Shown here: piece after piece, positions 46,139 through 57,548 of the stretch
Numbering within the stretch: the stretch's first letter is position 1
How the letters are laid out: every line of letters starts with the position of its first letter
Assembly: GCA_905250025.1 (NCBI GenBank)
Contig: CAJNOJ010000100.1
Location: forward strand, 148,951 to 212,950
Source: Adineta ricciae
Taxonomy: Eukaryota; Rotifera; Eurotatoria; Adinetida; Adinetidae
Length of the DNA stretch: 64,000 bases
Direction: 5' to 3'
Translations under genes and position numbers: made by a program
The notes under the pieces: model-generated
The model's database searches: none
The model's input: the letters and a program-made list of their open reading frames with translations, nothing else
Told to the model about the DNA's origin: nothing

Positions 46139-46735
46139 ATGAATCGACGATTATCGAGTGTGTTGAAGAAGCCATCTGGTCCACGATCTTCAAGTATTCT
46201 CTGTTCGGTTTGTTCATGTTATCGTTCGTCACAATTATTTGTTACTGACTATTGTTGCTCACCATTGACAAAACATCACAAACGGCAAGTGTGCGACTCT
46301 TGTCTTCATCAGCATGTACTTTCACAACTTTACTCTTGTTTGACAAATTCAATTGTGTGTCCAGAATTAAGGTGCCTTGCAAAATTGTCGCAGTCGGCCA
46401 TTTGCGATATTCTATTGAAGTACAAAAGTCATGATTTACTGAACGATTATCTACGCGAACAACAATGGGAAGGCAAAAGCGACGAATGGGTTAAAAGATT
46501 TGCAGCACGTTGTCCTGGTTGTGATATTCCAATAGAAAAGAACGGAGGATGTGACGAAATGATTTGTATTCGTTGTCAAACGCACTTCTACTGGTCGAAA
46601 GCAAAGCGCTATGTACATGAGACGAAACTATTCGAATGTCAATCGTTTCTCATCGTTCATCCATTTGCAGGTGGAATGATTTTTGTGTTAATATTTCTTG
46701 TTTTAATCTTAACTGTTGCTATTTTCTTTAAATAA
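46139..46735 (+). CDS. RBR-type zinc-finger membrane protein
   Basis: One exon, 198 residues from the ATG at 46139; an in-frame extension to 45965 exists but its unique part is missing from the paralogous copy at 39 kb. The N-half has a RING1-like Cys/His set (CSVC, YCCS, HHKRQVCDSCLHQH, CPELRC). The C-half has an IBR/Rcat-like set (CPGCDIPIEKNGGCDEMICIRCQTHFYW). The catalytic-type Cys of an Rcat domain falls at GGC. The usual FCW reads FYW, so one zinc ligand is lacking. A C-terminal hydrophobic helix (MIFVLIFLVLILTVAIFF) suggests membrane anchoring, as in RNF144-like RBR ligases. Predicted, not proven, ubiquitin ligase. AATAAATTC follows the stop. Confidence 0.68.
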   Translation: MNRRLSSVLKKPSGPRSSSILCSVCSCYRSSQLFVTDYCCSPLTKHHKRQVCDSCLHQHVLSQLYSCLTNSIVCPELRCLAKLSQSAICDILLKYKSHDLLNDYLREQQWEGKSDEWVKRFAARCPGCDIPIEKNGGCDEMICIRCQTHFYWSKAKRYVHETKLFECQSFLIVHPFAGGMIFVLIFLVLILTVAIFFK

Positions 46736-48486
46736 TAAATTCATTGAATGTGATCAGAGGAAATATAGGTCTCATTCTATTGCCCTCATTATGACATTGG
46801 AAACAAGGAGTGTAAGGGTGATATATAGAGCATATTGGTTAGAAGCGTAAATGGAATTCGAAAGACGAAAGAATAAAATAGGGTGATTGTTAATGAAGGC
46901 ATTATGATAGAAGCGACCTCATAGATGTTCATTTATCGACATATATCGAGAATATTAACCCATTGTTTGTCTAGCATTTTAGTCTGATAATTCGTCGATA
47001 CCTTTGTGATGACTACTCTTGATGAAGATACTTTTTTGCAATACAGACACTTTTGTAAATAAATGCATTATTCTCGAATGTTTCCGTAAGAAATACAAGT
47101 AGATGCAAGTACTCATATATGCACATATAATTCAAACTAGAGTGTAGGCGAAAATTGTTAAAATGTTATGTATGGAACCGATGTCGGAATCACACTAGAA
47201 ACTACAAGAGCGAGTCTGTTCGAATCGTTTTGCAGATTTGAATGGCTATGAGAGTAACTTGGTGAAGATGTTTGTTTGAAATCAACAGAACTCGCCATAA
47301 CCTAAGTTGAAGTTATGTCGAACCACAATTCAAAACATATACCTAAGCAATTTTGTTCTGAAAATTGGAATCTGTGTCCAAGATATCGTATGTTCGTTTT
47401 ACCTATTCGTCCTGAGTTTCTATGCGAAATGATGGTGCTTTTTATTATAGGTTTTACAAGCCTCAGCTGAAATGCATATGACTATTTACGTAATGTTAAT
47501 CTTCGATGACAGTTTATGATGAACTATTTCACGAAAGAAAAGATCTTGAAATCTGCTGTTCGAAAGACAAAACATCTTTCTACGCTCATATTAAATGTTC
47601 ATCATATTGATTCATAAAGTGAGGATCATCGGCGAGCATTTCTTGGATTCATTTTACAAGAACAATAGAGATGATAGATTTTATTATTGCTACATTAACT
47701 ATTCTATTATGATCGCAGTTACAATTCGGAGGAGGATAATTTCACTATCATCTACGATCCGATACTAACTATACAGTACTTTGCGTCGCCTGCGTCCCTT
47801 TCATACATCGGTCATAGCGTTTGAGATAGTAGAGATATGAACGACGTACGGATACAATATGCAGCTACTATCGCTTATGGGCTTGAACTATCTACCTTCA
47901 TCGGTACCCACACTTCAACTAAGTGAGGTAGTACACACGCTGCAATTCTAATATCATGGCGTATCTTGAGATATCACACTTGGAATTTTCCAACTTCTCT
48001 TTACTATATTTTTCACACACCCACCATTGATCCACATGCTAAACTTAATCACACCTAACCCCACTATCACTACTCATGACCTCTTTTTGTTTCTCATTCA
48101 AATTAAACTATATTTTCTTCATCAAACAACCAGAAAAAGGCGATCTTCTATGGATGATAGAAATTTAATCTTTTTCTTGCTCACTTTTCCAGGGATCAGA
48201 TTCGATCTAAGGTTTGTTTGGCATGTTTAGTCTTTTCAATAACTTTGTATTATTCCCACTCTTCGCAATAAATGATTGTTTTTTTAAATATTTTCCGATG
48301 AAATTATCTTTGTCTGATGATTATACCCTTTATCGTTAACATTGAGGTGCAGGAATTTTATCATATACAGAAAGAGTCTAGTGATATCTATGTGAGCATG
48401 CCAAAGGTAGCTACATCATAAATGGGTAATTTCTTTCTTTATTCCCTGTGAACAGTGAGATTTTCATGATTTAAATCGATTTTTAG
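46736..48486. other. Non-coding stretch containing the empty site of the helicase element
   Basis: 46740-47010 is the 3' flank shared with 39240-39430 plus 40555-40610. Beyond that no exon is recognised. 48130-48190 could hold a short exon of the following broken gene, but I cannot anchor it. Confidence 0.4.
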
Positions 48487-49728
48487 GATTAGAAACGATC
48501 TATATTGAAATTCTCCGTCAAATGTGCGAAGACATTGCGTTGTCATTATCGTCTGTCGTTAAATCTGGTTCCCCATCGAATATGAACGAGTGTGTTAATT
48601 ATTGAAGTTAAGAATTAAATGTTCACTATCTGTATATGTTTAGAGTTTTGCAGACGGAGGAAGAGCACAGATGACGAATGCACGTCGTCCGACATAATAG
48701 ATCCCATCGATGAATTTGCGAAAGGTATGTTTACTTGTGTAGAATCAACAGTACGAAATGATGTTGATGAGAGCATATTCGAGGAATCGTTAGACGAGTA
48801 CCGACATGTTATATATTCTAGCCATGGAAACGTTCCAAGTGACAACAGCAGCTGTTGATGGATGTAGTGTTCATAATTCCAAGTACCGATCGAAGTTTAA
48901 TCATGCTGTTAATATAATTCGACGTTCAACGAAGTTTAACAAACACGTTTTTCATGAATTACCTAAACGATGTTGTTCGTGTGATCGATCTCAATGTATT
49001 GGTTAGCAAATGTGATGAAATTGTGTCGGATAAAACGCCTCAGTCAGTGCACGACGTTCTCCGCGTTTTTGAACTTTCGTTCGAAACGGAAGCATCTTCC
49101 CAAGAACGTCGCGCAAGAGTTACTCATTTTATTGGAAAAAGGCTGAAATTTAGATACTCTACGGAATAAATACGATGTTCACATTCACATCATCGATAGA
49201 TCGTCCAGCAAAGTACTTATCAAAAAGAGCATCAATGTCAGAAACAAAGACGGTATAGAAGAAACAGTTTCTGCTGACAAATTTCGCGTGTTAATTCGAA
49301 GAAAATCCAAATTGACGACAGATATAATTCCATTCGATGAAATCGAACAAGAGATCAGTGAAAAATTGGAGGAAGCAAGTAAATTTCGATTTATTCAAAA
49401 AGAATTTACCTTTGATGAGAAAGGTCAATTTCAACTCGTGTGTCTTCCATTCGAATTAACACTCTCATCGGAAGAAATTTGTCGAACCGTGAGGCGTTCT
49501 ATTATGAAGAAAGGCGAAAACCTACGTAGTTTAGAAGATCAATACAATATTCGCTTACATATCATCAAAAATGAAAAATTGAATTCCAAATATTTTGAAA
49601 AGATCGTCAAGCAGCAAAATGGAAACGCTTCGGGGAATTTCTATTTATTCATCACTCAAACCAGCAGATTTTTCGAAGCACAATTTATTGGAGAAGTGAT
49701 CGTATTAATAGCGCTATCTACAGTATAA
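48487..49728 (+). pseudogene. Broken KH-domain gene
   Basis: Consecutive coding-like pieces lie in changing frames: 48488-48590 after an acceptor (LETIYIEILRQMCEDIALSL), 48640-48850 (STDDECTSSDIIDPIDEFAK), 48840-48960 (YRSKFNHAVNIIRRSTKFNK), 48955-49145 and 49150-49728. The fourth piece ends HFIGK and, after a one-base shift and a TGA, continues NLDTLRNKYDVHIHII. Together these form a KH motif with its GxxG loop broken. A second KH-like motif is intact: IMKKGENLRSLEDQYNIRLH. At least three frame changes and one stop indicate a pseudogene of a two-KH RNA-binding protein. Confidence 0.5.
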
Positions 49729-50017
49729 AAAGGAAAATAAAAGTGAGCAGACGATGTCAATCCTTCGTCTTCCAAATATCAGGTCTGCTTCTACAAAATG
49801 TTCCTCTATTGATCATTCGTTTATTGAACCGGGAGCCATTGGGACGATCAGACGGAAATCTCATTGGTTGTTCTGATGTACTCATTAGCAGACAGACGGT
49901 TGAAGAACAAATTTGACAAATATTAGTTGGACTGTTGAAGGAAAATAAACGATTTCGATCTTCTCATTTTGGCTAATTAAAAAAAAGGAACATAACATGA
50001 TAACCATTGATATTTAG

Positions 50018-52450
50018 ATGTTATTACTTCGATTCACTCGCTTATATTCTACAGTTGTTGATCTCGGTCTACAAATGAAGCAATTAAATGACAAAAAGCA
50101 GTTTAGGAAAGCACTTTCTTCATTTGAGAAGCATTATCCAAAACAAATGAGTTCTTTAATTGTCAATCAAGCCTTTCGTGCATGTGTTCATCTGAACGAG
50201 TTTCAACGTGGAAAAACTATTCATCAAGAATTACCTGCAAGTTTACTGAATAATCAATACATTCGCACCAATCTCATTCGATTATATAGTAAAAAAAGTC
50301 CATTGAAACGATTCATTACAGTTCAATTCCTCTTTTTGGTTCATAGTGAACTGTAACGATGTTGATAAAGCACGAGAAATTTTCTCTACGGCACCAAAGA
50401 AATCAATTGTCATGTACAATACAATGATCGAGGGTGATATCAACTGTATGTGTGATCAAATCAAGTGATTGTATTTGATTTTCAGGCCTTGGAGAAAATA
50501 ATCGAGAAAAAGAAGCTTTGAAACTATTTGAAAAGATGTCTGTGACACCAAATGCTTACACTTATAGTATTTTATTCAAGCTTTGCACTCAATTACCAGA
50601 TCGTGACGTGTTTGAGTTTTGTAAAACGGTCTGGAAGGAAATCTCGCTCGACAATCAAAAGAATCCAGTGGTATCAACTTCGTTCTTAGCATTACTTCTC
50701 AAGCATCAACAAATATCAATTTGTGAAAAGTTTTTTTCTCAAATTGAAAAGAATAACGTTACTCGTATAACTATGATGAAGGGTTTGCATATCTCCACTC
50801 GCAACCTTAACATAATCTCTATTTCTTTGTTTTCTTCAAGGGTATCTTTCACATGGAATGCCGCAAAAAGCAATTGATCTCTTTCTCCAACTTGACAAAC
50901 CCGATGAAATAGCGGCAGGAGCGTTTTTCAATGCATGTGCTCAAATAAAAGACAAAAAGACACTGGATCTAGCAGACAAGGTCTTTTCCCGACTTCGTTC
51001 TCCATCTGATCGTCTCCTTCAATCAGTTTTCAATATGCACTTCCAACATGCTGATATTTCCAAAGTGAAAATTCTTTTTGAAAAAGTTCAACGAAATGTT
51101 ATCAATTATGCTTCATTAATGAAACTATACAATGATCAAAGTCAACCAGAGAAGACCTTAAAATTATTTCAAAGAATGAAAGCTGAACATGTTGAAGGAG
51201 ATTCAGTTGTTTTCGTCTTATTAATCAATGCTTGTGCAGATATTCGGTTTTTGTCTTTGTCTCGATCGATTGTTAAACAAATTCCAAAGAATTTACTTGC
51301 TGACCACTGGCTGGCAAAGATCACTTGTACATATGTGGGTAAGCTCGAACCAAAAGGATACGAAATGAATGACACGAAATAGAATTAAACGGCATATTTA
51401 GGGTAAATCAGGTTCAGTGGATGAAGCACAACGAGTTTTCAATCGAATTGCTCAACCGAGTAATGTGGCTTTTTCAACAATGAGTAGTATTTCAATTGGT
51501 AGATAAAATAATGTTTTATTTGAAACAATTTTCTAATTATTCAGTGCGTATGATTGGAATCAAAGAGTCAAGTTTCAATGAAAACGATAAATGATCAGAT
51601 TTATATTTGTGTATTAAACGCATGTTCACACTTGGGTTTGATCAACGAAGGTAAAGAAATTTTCTATGGAATTCCTTATGAGAAACGAACGGAAAAGATC
51701 TATGCTGCTGTGGTTAGTATGAGAAGCACAGTTTTCAGAAATCTGAACTCATTTGGAAATAGGTTGATGGTTTTGCTCGTTGATTTGAATTTGTTCGTCC
51801 ACAACAGTTAATTGATGAATTTGAAAAGGATTATTCTCCTTGTCCACATATTTACAGTAAGAATTTCCAATTAATTAAGTGAGATGATTCAGCTTCATTC
51901 ATTTAGCGACAATTTTATCGAGCGTCAGAAATAAAAAAGACGCTATGTTAGCTCAAAACCTATTCGATCGTATTCCCCTAGTATTCTCTGATCAAAATGT
52001 ATGTTTTGTTCAAGCTTTTTTAGGCAAATGATCGATCACATTCTCTTTTAAACCGGATTTATGATCAACTAGATCAGTTAAAAACCGAACTAAGTCAACA
52101 TGACTATCAAGTTGACGAATCTTAGGTATCAAGATCACTGGCTGATGGTGAGACAAACGAATCTGTTCGATGGGAACATTCGGAGATACTTACTATTGCT
52201 TTTCGATCGATTCAAAAACCAAAACCGTCTTTCATTGAAATAGTAAAAAATCTTTGTATATGTCAAGATTGTCGTGAGTCGTTGCCATTGAATTTATTCA
52301 TATATTCTATTCATATTTATATTTATATTTAGATGGAGCAATTAAACTAATAACTAAAATTCATTAATGTTCCATTGTTGTTCATGATATCAATCGTATT
52401 CATCATTTTGATACGACAGAAAAATGTTCTTGTAATGATCTTTTTTTGAA
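50018..52450 (+). pseudogene. DYW-type pentatricopeptide repeat (PPR) RNA-editing factor, decaying
   Basis: Exons 50018-50288, 50347-50433, 50486-50782, 50841-51334 and 51402-about 51500 keep frame. A basic presequence (MLLLRFTRLYSTVV) is mitochondrial-like. PPR motifs follow (KSIVMYNTMIEGLGENNREK, ALKLFEKM, SVDEAQRVFNRI, VLNACSHLGLINEGKEIF). The C-terminus has the plant-type E/DYW deaminase signature: NDRSHSLLNRIYDQLDQLKT, WEHSEILTIAF (HSE active site, 52177-52185), CICQDCHGAIKLI across a GTGAGT intron, and HHFDTTEKCSCNDLF. Damage: a one-base deletion near 51577 and in-frame stops at 51781-51783 (TGA), 52123-52125 (TAG) and 52365-52367 (TAA). DYW proteins deaminate C to U in organelle RNA and are rare outside plants; they have been reported in bdelloids. 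Confidence 0.8.
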
Positions 52451-53006
52451 TATGAAAATGAAAAAAAGAATACTTTGCATTCATACTACTTTTCTTATTG
52501 GTTATGGATCGCGGATAAATACAGACTGATTGAATCAATAGTAATTATTTTCTCAAGCTGTTATCAGTCATTGAATCGACTCCGTAGTCACCTTAGTCCT
52601 TTCCAGTCGACCGCTAGAAGTCAGAAAGAAAGAAACGTTAATACATGTTCTTTGTCCTTTCTATTTGGAGGTTCTTTTGAACGTTTCGGGAAAATTTATT
52701 CCAGTTGCTAGCACTGGAGTGCATGTTTCTTTCTTACAAAAACATATTTGTGCTAAAATATGTGTAGTCATTTATCGAATGACTTAGGTAACTATATTTC
52801 ATCGTTCTGAGAAAAACGTGTATTGGAACTGGCAAAACATTGCCAAATGGTAACATCCGGCCAGAAAAGTTTTTAGAGATTCACACGTGGCATGTTTGCT
52901 CTTTCCATATTGCGTAGAGCATTTCCTGGGTGATTTATAGCTCAAGGATATTTTATCGAAATGAAGCACTTTTTCAAGCAGAACAACTTGAAAAGAAAAT
53001 AGAACT
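52451..53006. other. Intergenic
   Basis: No coding exon recognised; holds the 5' flank of the MAPEG gene. Confidence 0.4.
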
Positions 53007-53016
53007 ATAAATATAT
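53007..53016 (+). promoter_or_regulatory. TATA box of the MAPEG gene
   Basis: TATAAATATA lies 40-50 bp before the ATG at 53056, placing the transcript start about 20 bp ahead of the start codon. Confidence 0.5.
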
Positions 53017-53055
53017 GTTCTTCATTGAAGACTGCTAACAGATTCTCACATCATC

Positions 53056-53544
53056 ATGGTGAGTGTGAAGACAATTGAAGCAAGCGCTGTATTTGCATGG
53101 TTTATGTTGATGATGCTCTTACGCCGTATCGTTCTATTGATTGTTGCTGGTGTCTCAGGAAGAAATCGACCGTTTCCCCCTGGTCGAGTTCCAGAAGATA
53201 AAATATTGAAAAGAACTCAAGTTCACTCTACAAACAACACAGCAGATGCCACGACGTTCACCAAAGATGTTCGTGTCAATAAAACAATTGTTAATGATGC
53301 AGAAAATGATACATATTTCCTCATTCTTCTCTTGGCCACAGCTATATTTTCTGACACAACCAGCTATGATTGCACACGAACGATCGTCTACAGTGTTCTT
53401 TATTTATTCTTTCGAATAGTTTATGCCGTTGCTTATATTTTCGCGTTGCAACCATGGAGAACGATTGCATACGTGTTCGGTTTAGCTTGTACATTGGCTT
53501 GCAATTTAGACCTGGTCATTACATTATCGCGTCGAACATATTGA
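53056..53544 (+). CDS. MAPEG-family membrane protein (microsomal glutathione transferase / PGE synthase type)
   Basis: One exon, 162 residues, four hydrophobic segments (about 8-32, 85-102, 110-130, 135-158). Between TM1 and TM2 lies RVNKTIVNDAENDTYF, equivalent to the RxxxxxxNDxEN glutathione-binding signature of MGST1 and mPGES-1 in the MAPEG family. TM3 and the loop (RIVYAVAYIF...QPWRTIAYVFG) match the family's RxxYxxxY and QPxR pattern. Such trimeric ER membrane enzymes conjugate glutathione or isomerise prostaglandin H2; which reaction applies cannot be told from sequence alone. AATAAA follows the stop near 53602. Confidence 0.82.
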   Translation: MVSVKTIEASAVFAWFMLMMLLRRIVLLIVAGVSGRNRPFPPGRVPEDKILKRTQVHSTNNTADATTFTKDVRVNKTIVNDAENDTYFLILLLATAIFSDTTSYDCTRTIVYSVLYLFFRIVYAVAYIFALQPWRTIAYVFGLACTLACNLDLVITLSRRTY

Positions 53545-53871
53545 TCAATGGCTTGAAACCCATTAATTTCGTGACCAATGTATAGTGAACTATTTTTATT
53601 GAAATAAAAAGAAAAAAGAAAAATAAATTCTTCCCAACATACTTCTTGTCTAACAACTTCAATTGTGTCCCGAAGCGGCGTTGTCTCGGGAACTTATATC
53701 AACCGTCTACATGTGAACAACAATGAGAAGACAAAAACAATGTACAAACTAAATATTGGTTTTCCGCTATTCATCTATTTAATTTCTTCTCTAATACTTT
53801 TCCTTTTAGTCTTTGTTGTTTTTATTTACTTCCAATGATAAATTTATTTACGTAATCAAAAGAGATGGAGA
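53545..53871. other. Convergent intergenic
   Basis: Separates the MAPEG gene and the minus-strand GPCR array. Poly(A) signals for the MAPEG gene near 53600-53627. 53690-53750 holds a short piece (GTGAACAACAATGAGAAGAC) that recurs before the second GPCR copy, at about 56530. Confidence 0.4.
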
Positions 53872-54834
53872 TCACATCTTAGTTCCAATCTGAGTAATTG
53901 TTCCGATGATATTTCGACGTGGTCCACAACCAAACAATACTCTCATCCACTTCTGCAGTTCAGGTAACAAACCCACACAAATCCATGGCAGAAAAAGACA
54001 AACGATGTAGATCATGTCCAGAAAGTAGTCTGTTTGGACTTCAGCAAGAAATGTTGGATTACCCAGTATTTGCACAACACCAACGATCAGACACGGCGAC
54101 CACGCCATCAAATAGAGACTTGAGATACAGAACAACTGGATAGTCATGCGTCGTTGTTGTTTCCATGTCACAGGTCGATGCTGTCGACGTTTCTGATGTA
54201 CTACACGAACGACTAACAACAAGTTGGCGAATGCATTCACCAACATTGGCAAACCATTGTTGATGCACCAGTCAAGTGTGCCGAGAACTTTGTTCGACAC
54301 CAAATAACAATCAGCAAAGCCACAGAGATTATTTGTGTAGTCCCATTGTGATCCATCACATGGATAGAGAATGATGACGAAGAAATAGAAAAGCATTGGA
54401 TAAGTGAGACAGAACAGAAGAGGAACGTGGTGAAAAGTAATGCGCATCCATCGAATGTTGAGAACATGGCTGTTGAAGACTAGCATGTGTCGTTGAACCG
54501 AGATGGTTGCCATTAAGTATTCGCTGGTGACATAGAAAGTGAATTCGATGAAAGTCCACCATGTACAGTAGGTTGGTGTTGCAGGACTGACATAGCCTTG
54601 ACTGTAGAAATGGAGATTGAGTGGTAGAGTTAATGATAGCTGCATGAAGTTAACGATGAGTAGTATGATGAGAGCTCGATTATGAGGAGCTTGTCGAATA
54701 GTGGGATTCTTTGCGAAAAAGATGAAGATGAGGAGCGAGAGAATAATTGCTGGAACTTGCAATAAGAGTAGAATGGAGAACTTAGTTCGATGTAAAACAT
54801 ATTTGGTATAAACAAATGTTTCCGTACCGTTCAT
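53872..54834 (-). CDS. Rhodopsin-like GPCR, tandem copy 1
   Basis: An intronless frame of 320 residues with seven hydrophobic segments and an N-glycosylation site at the N-terminus (MNGTET). TM1 is ILLLLQVPAIILSLLIFIFF. The usual DRY reads QRH (VQRHMLVF). Loop 2 Cys residues (PCDG, LCGFADC) can bridge to the Cys in YCTWW before TM3. TM6 carries LMAWSPC, and TM7 reads LPWICVGLLPELQ instead of NPxxY. A basic loop 3 (HQKRRQHRPVTWKQQRRM) suits G-protein coupling. This belongs to the small-GPCR families expanded in bdelloids; ligand unknown. Near-identical to the two copies downstream. Confidence 0.85.
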   Translation of the reverse strand: MNGTETFVYTKYVLHRTKFSILLLLQVPAIILSLLIFIFFAKNPTIRQAPHNRALIILLIVNFMQLSLTLPLNLHFYSQGYVSPATPTYCTWWTFIEFTFYVTSEYLMATISVQRHMLVFNSHVLNIRWMRITFHHVPLLFCLTYPMLFYFFVIILYPCDGSQWDYTNNLCGFADCYLVSNKVLGTLDWCINNGLPMLVNAFANLLLVVRVVHQKRRQHRPVTWKQQRRMTIQLFCISSLYLMAWSPCLIVGVVQILGNPTFLAEVQTDYFLDMIYIVCLFLPWICVGLLPELQKWMRVLFGCGPRRNIIGTITQIGTKM

Positions 54835-56585
54835 GTTTGCTCTACAAAACGAATGAATGATGTACTTTCTCTAAAGTAAGTACTCTGTGAAAAGATACTT
54901 TTAAGAAGGGGTATTAATGAACTTTGGATATTGAGATATAATGAGGGCATATTGTAGTGAAGACATTAATCCTGTAGGATTACGGATGTTTTCAAGAAAA
55001 AAATGCTTTTATGCATTCTGTTAGTCTGAATGAAGTTTGATAATTATATGATATTGGACATCATAGATGCTAGGAAGTGGACGTGCATGATATCTGTTTG
55101 GGAAGTTAAGTTTCTGAATAGAGAAGCATTTGTTTGCGCAGTTTTTTTTCGAGATTTTCGGTTCACCATAGAATTACAGGGCTTGACTAAAGCTATTAGA
55201 GTAGATTTGAAGAATATATCTAAACACATCTTTAAAAGGCTGCCAGCGCTTGGAATCAGCGCTCTCTGATGAATCGTAAGCAAAGCCGATTATTGTTAGT
55301 TTTATTTGTCATTATTAATTGAAGTAAGGTATCATTTAATAAACAAATATTCTTTGAAATGCTGTTAGTAATGAGATTTGACTGCGTCGGAGATTTATCG
55401 ATATATCCTTCTTCATTGACAGCAAGAAAGAATGCACTTAATTATTCTTAATAACTTAGTATGTTAATTTCAAGTTTTTTCTAGTCTAATTTCAGAAGCG
55501 TTTGAATGATAAAACTTGCAACGAATTGCGTTCTTTTAATAGTGAACTAATTTAATAAATTATAAACATAAACACTGTGGTTAAATCCGAAGCAACAGTA
55601 CATAAATCTTGTGCTCACGCAGGGGTTTCTCTTTTTTTACTGTTCCTCAACCCACGCAAAGATAGTTGCGATTATGTGATAGGATAGTGCGAGAAAGTGA
55701 ATTGAAAACAACCGTTTTCAAAAGTGACGTACGCAATAACATTGGTCGGTGTCTCTAGTCAACAGGCGTTTTGCAGCTGCAAGCATACATGATCGAAAGA
55801 TAAAGGCTGAAAAGAATTAGTCACCAGACAACACATGTTTGTTTTCTCCATTCAAGAGGAACTCTATTTCATGGTTCATATTGCACTTTGCGCGAACACA
55901 TTTTAGTTCGTGTGCCATATAGTTTTGTTGTGAAATGCAGAACGAGTGTTTCTTCATGCTCTGTTTTGTGTCGCAATGAATAACTATCCTGTCGACGTAG
56001 CCCCATGTCGTATAATTATTCAGAGATTAAAATGAAAATAATTTTCCTCTTCACGAAAGGAAACCGATCAGGGGATGAAGACCATCTTTAGAGAGAGAAA
56101 ATTCAAAACTTAGATTCTAAAACAGTATAAGACAACAAATTTCTGAGCGCTATAGTCTTCAGTGAAGTTCATGCATTTTTCCGGAGGTAATATTTGTTCA
56201 GAAAACCGTTCGCTGTGATGAGTTAGTGGTGATTTGCATAAAAACAACTATTTATGAAGTTATACATTGCACATGTTTGAGCGTTGCACTCACAGTGTGT
56301 TTCAATAATTCTCTCCGTGGTATATATGATTGAGAATCTTTCAATTTTTTGTTTCCTGTTCAATGTATGAGAAAACCTAGAACGGCTTTTAAAACGATCG
56401 TTTTATTTTGTTGGTGTGAGTGATATTTTAATTGACAAATTCTGTTACATATTCAGAATTCACTTTCTTAGCTACTTTATTTCAATTTCAAAGTATAAAA
56501 GTGATAATGTACTCAATAATTATTTACATGAACAACAATGAAAAGACGAAAACGATGAATAGAACCAAGGATTTATGTCACATTG
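54835..56585. repeat. Duplicated spacer of the GPCR array, unit 1
   Basis: Aligns along its length with 57549-59230 at a spacing of about 2.6-2.7 kb (for example AAAAGAATTAGTCA and ACACATGTTTGTTTT blocks at about 55810 and 58440). It diverges visibly more than the genes it separates. The first 70 bp upstream of each gene's start are almost unchanged and probably hold the promoter. No other gene recognised. Confidence 0.6.
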
Positions 56586-57548
56586 TCAAATCTTAGTTCC
56601 AATCTGAGTAATTGTTCCGATGATATTCCGACGTGGTCCACAACCAAACAATACTCTCATCCACTTCTGCAGTTCAGGTAACAAACCCACACAGATCCAT
56701 GGCAGAAAAAGACAAACGATGTAGATCATGTCAAGAAAGTAGTCTGTTTGGACTTCAGCAAGAAATGTTGGATTACCCAGTATTTGCACAACACCAACGA
56801 TCAGACACGGCGACCACGCTATCAAATAGAGACTTGAGATACAGAACAACTGGATAGTCATGCGTCGTTGTTGTTTCCATGTCACAGGTCGATGCTGTCG
56901 ACGTTTCTGATGTACTACACGAACGACTAACAACAAGTTAGCAAATGCATTCACCAACATTGGCAAACCATTGTTGATGGACCAGTCGAGTGTGCCGAGA
57001 ACTTTGTTCGACACCAAATAACAATCAGCAAAACCACAGAGATTATTTGTGTAGTCCCATTGTGATCCATCACATGAGTAGAGAATGATGACGAAGAAAT
57101 AGAAAAGCATTGGATAAGTGAGACAGAACAGAAGAGGAACGTGGTGGAGAGTGATGCGCATCCATCGAATGTTGAGAACATGGCTGTTGAAGACTAGCAT
57201 GTGTCGTTGAACAGAGATGGTTGCCATCAAGTATTCGCTGGTGACATAGAAAGTGAATTCGATGAAAGTCCACCATGTGCAGTAAGTGGGTGTTGCAGGA
57301 CTGACATAGCCTTGACTGTAGAAATGAAGATTGAGTGGTAGAGTTAATGATAGCTGCATGAAGTTAACGATGAGTAGTATGATGAGAGCTCGATTATGAG
57401 GAGCTTGTCGAATAGTGGGATTCTTTGCGAAAAAGATGAAGATGAGTAGCGAGAGAATAATTGCTGGAACTTGCAATAAGAGTAGAATGGAGAACTTGGT
57501 TCGATGTAAAACATACTTGGTATAAACAAATGTTTCCGTACCGTTCAT
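56586..57548 (-). CDS. Rhodopsin-like GPCR, tandem copy 2
   Basis: 320 residues, differing from copy 1 at only about five positions, among them Ser for Pro in YSCDG, Ser for Cys in DWSINN, Ile for Met in LIAWSPC and a C-terminal Ile. Same predicted topology and motifs. The 5' flank (CTCTACAAAACGAATGAATG) is shared with copy 1. The close match suggests recent duplication or continuing gene conversion across the coding region. Confidence 0.85.
   Translation of the reverse strand: MNGTETFVYTKYVLHRTKFSILLLLQVPAIILSLLIFIFFAKNPTIRQAPHNRALIILLIVNFMQLSLTLPLNLHFYSQGYVSPATPTYCTWWTFIEFTFYVTSEYLMATISVQRHMLVFNSHVLNIRWMRITLHHVPLLFCLTYPMLFYFFVIILYSCDGSQWDYTNNLCGFADCYLVSNKVLGTLDWSINNGLPMLVNAFANLLLVVRVVHQKRRQHRPVTWKQQRRMTIQLFCISSLYLIAWSPCLIVGVVQILGNPTFLAEVQTDYFLDMIYIVCLFLPWICVGLLPELQKWMRVLFGCGPRRNIIGTITQIGTKI

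Noticed and set aside
52123-52367. The stops in the DYW domain might be read through or restored by U-to-C RNA editing.
   Set aside because: Every stop codon begins with T, so any of them could be 'restored' this way; the frameshift near 51577 could not. Stop reassignment is excluded because intact neighbours end normally at TAA, TAG and TGA.
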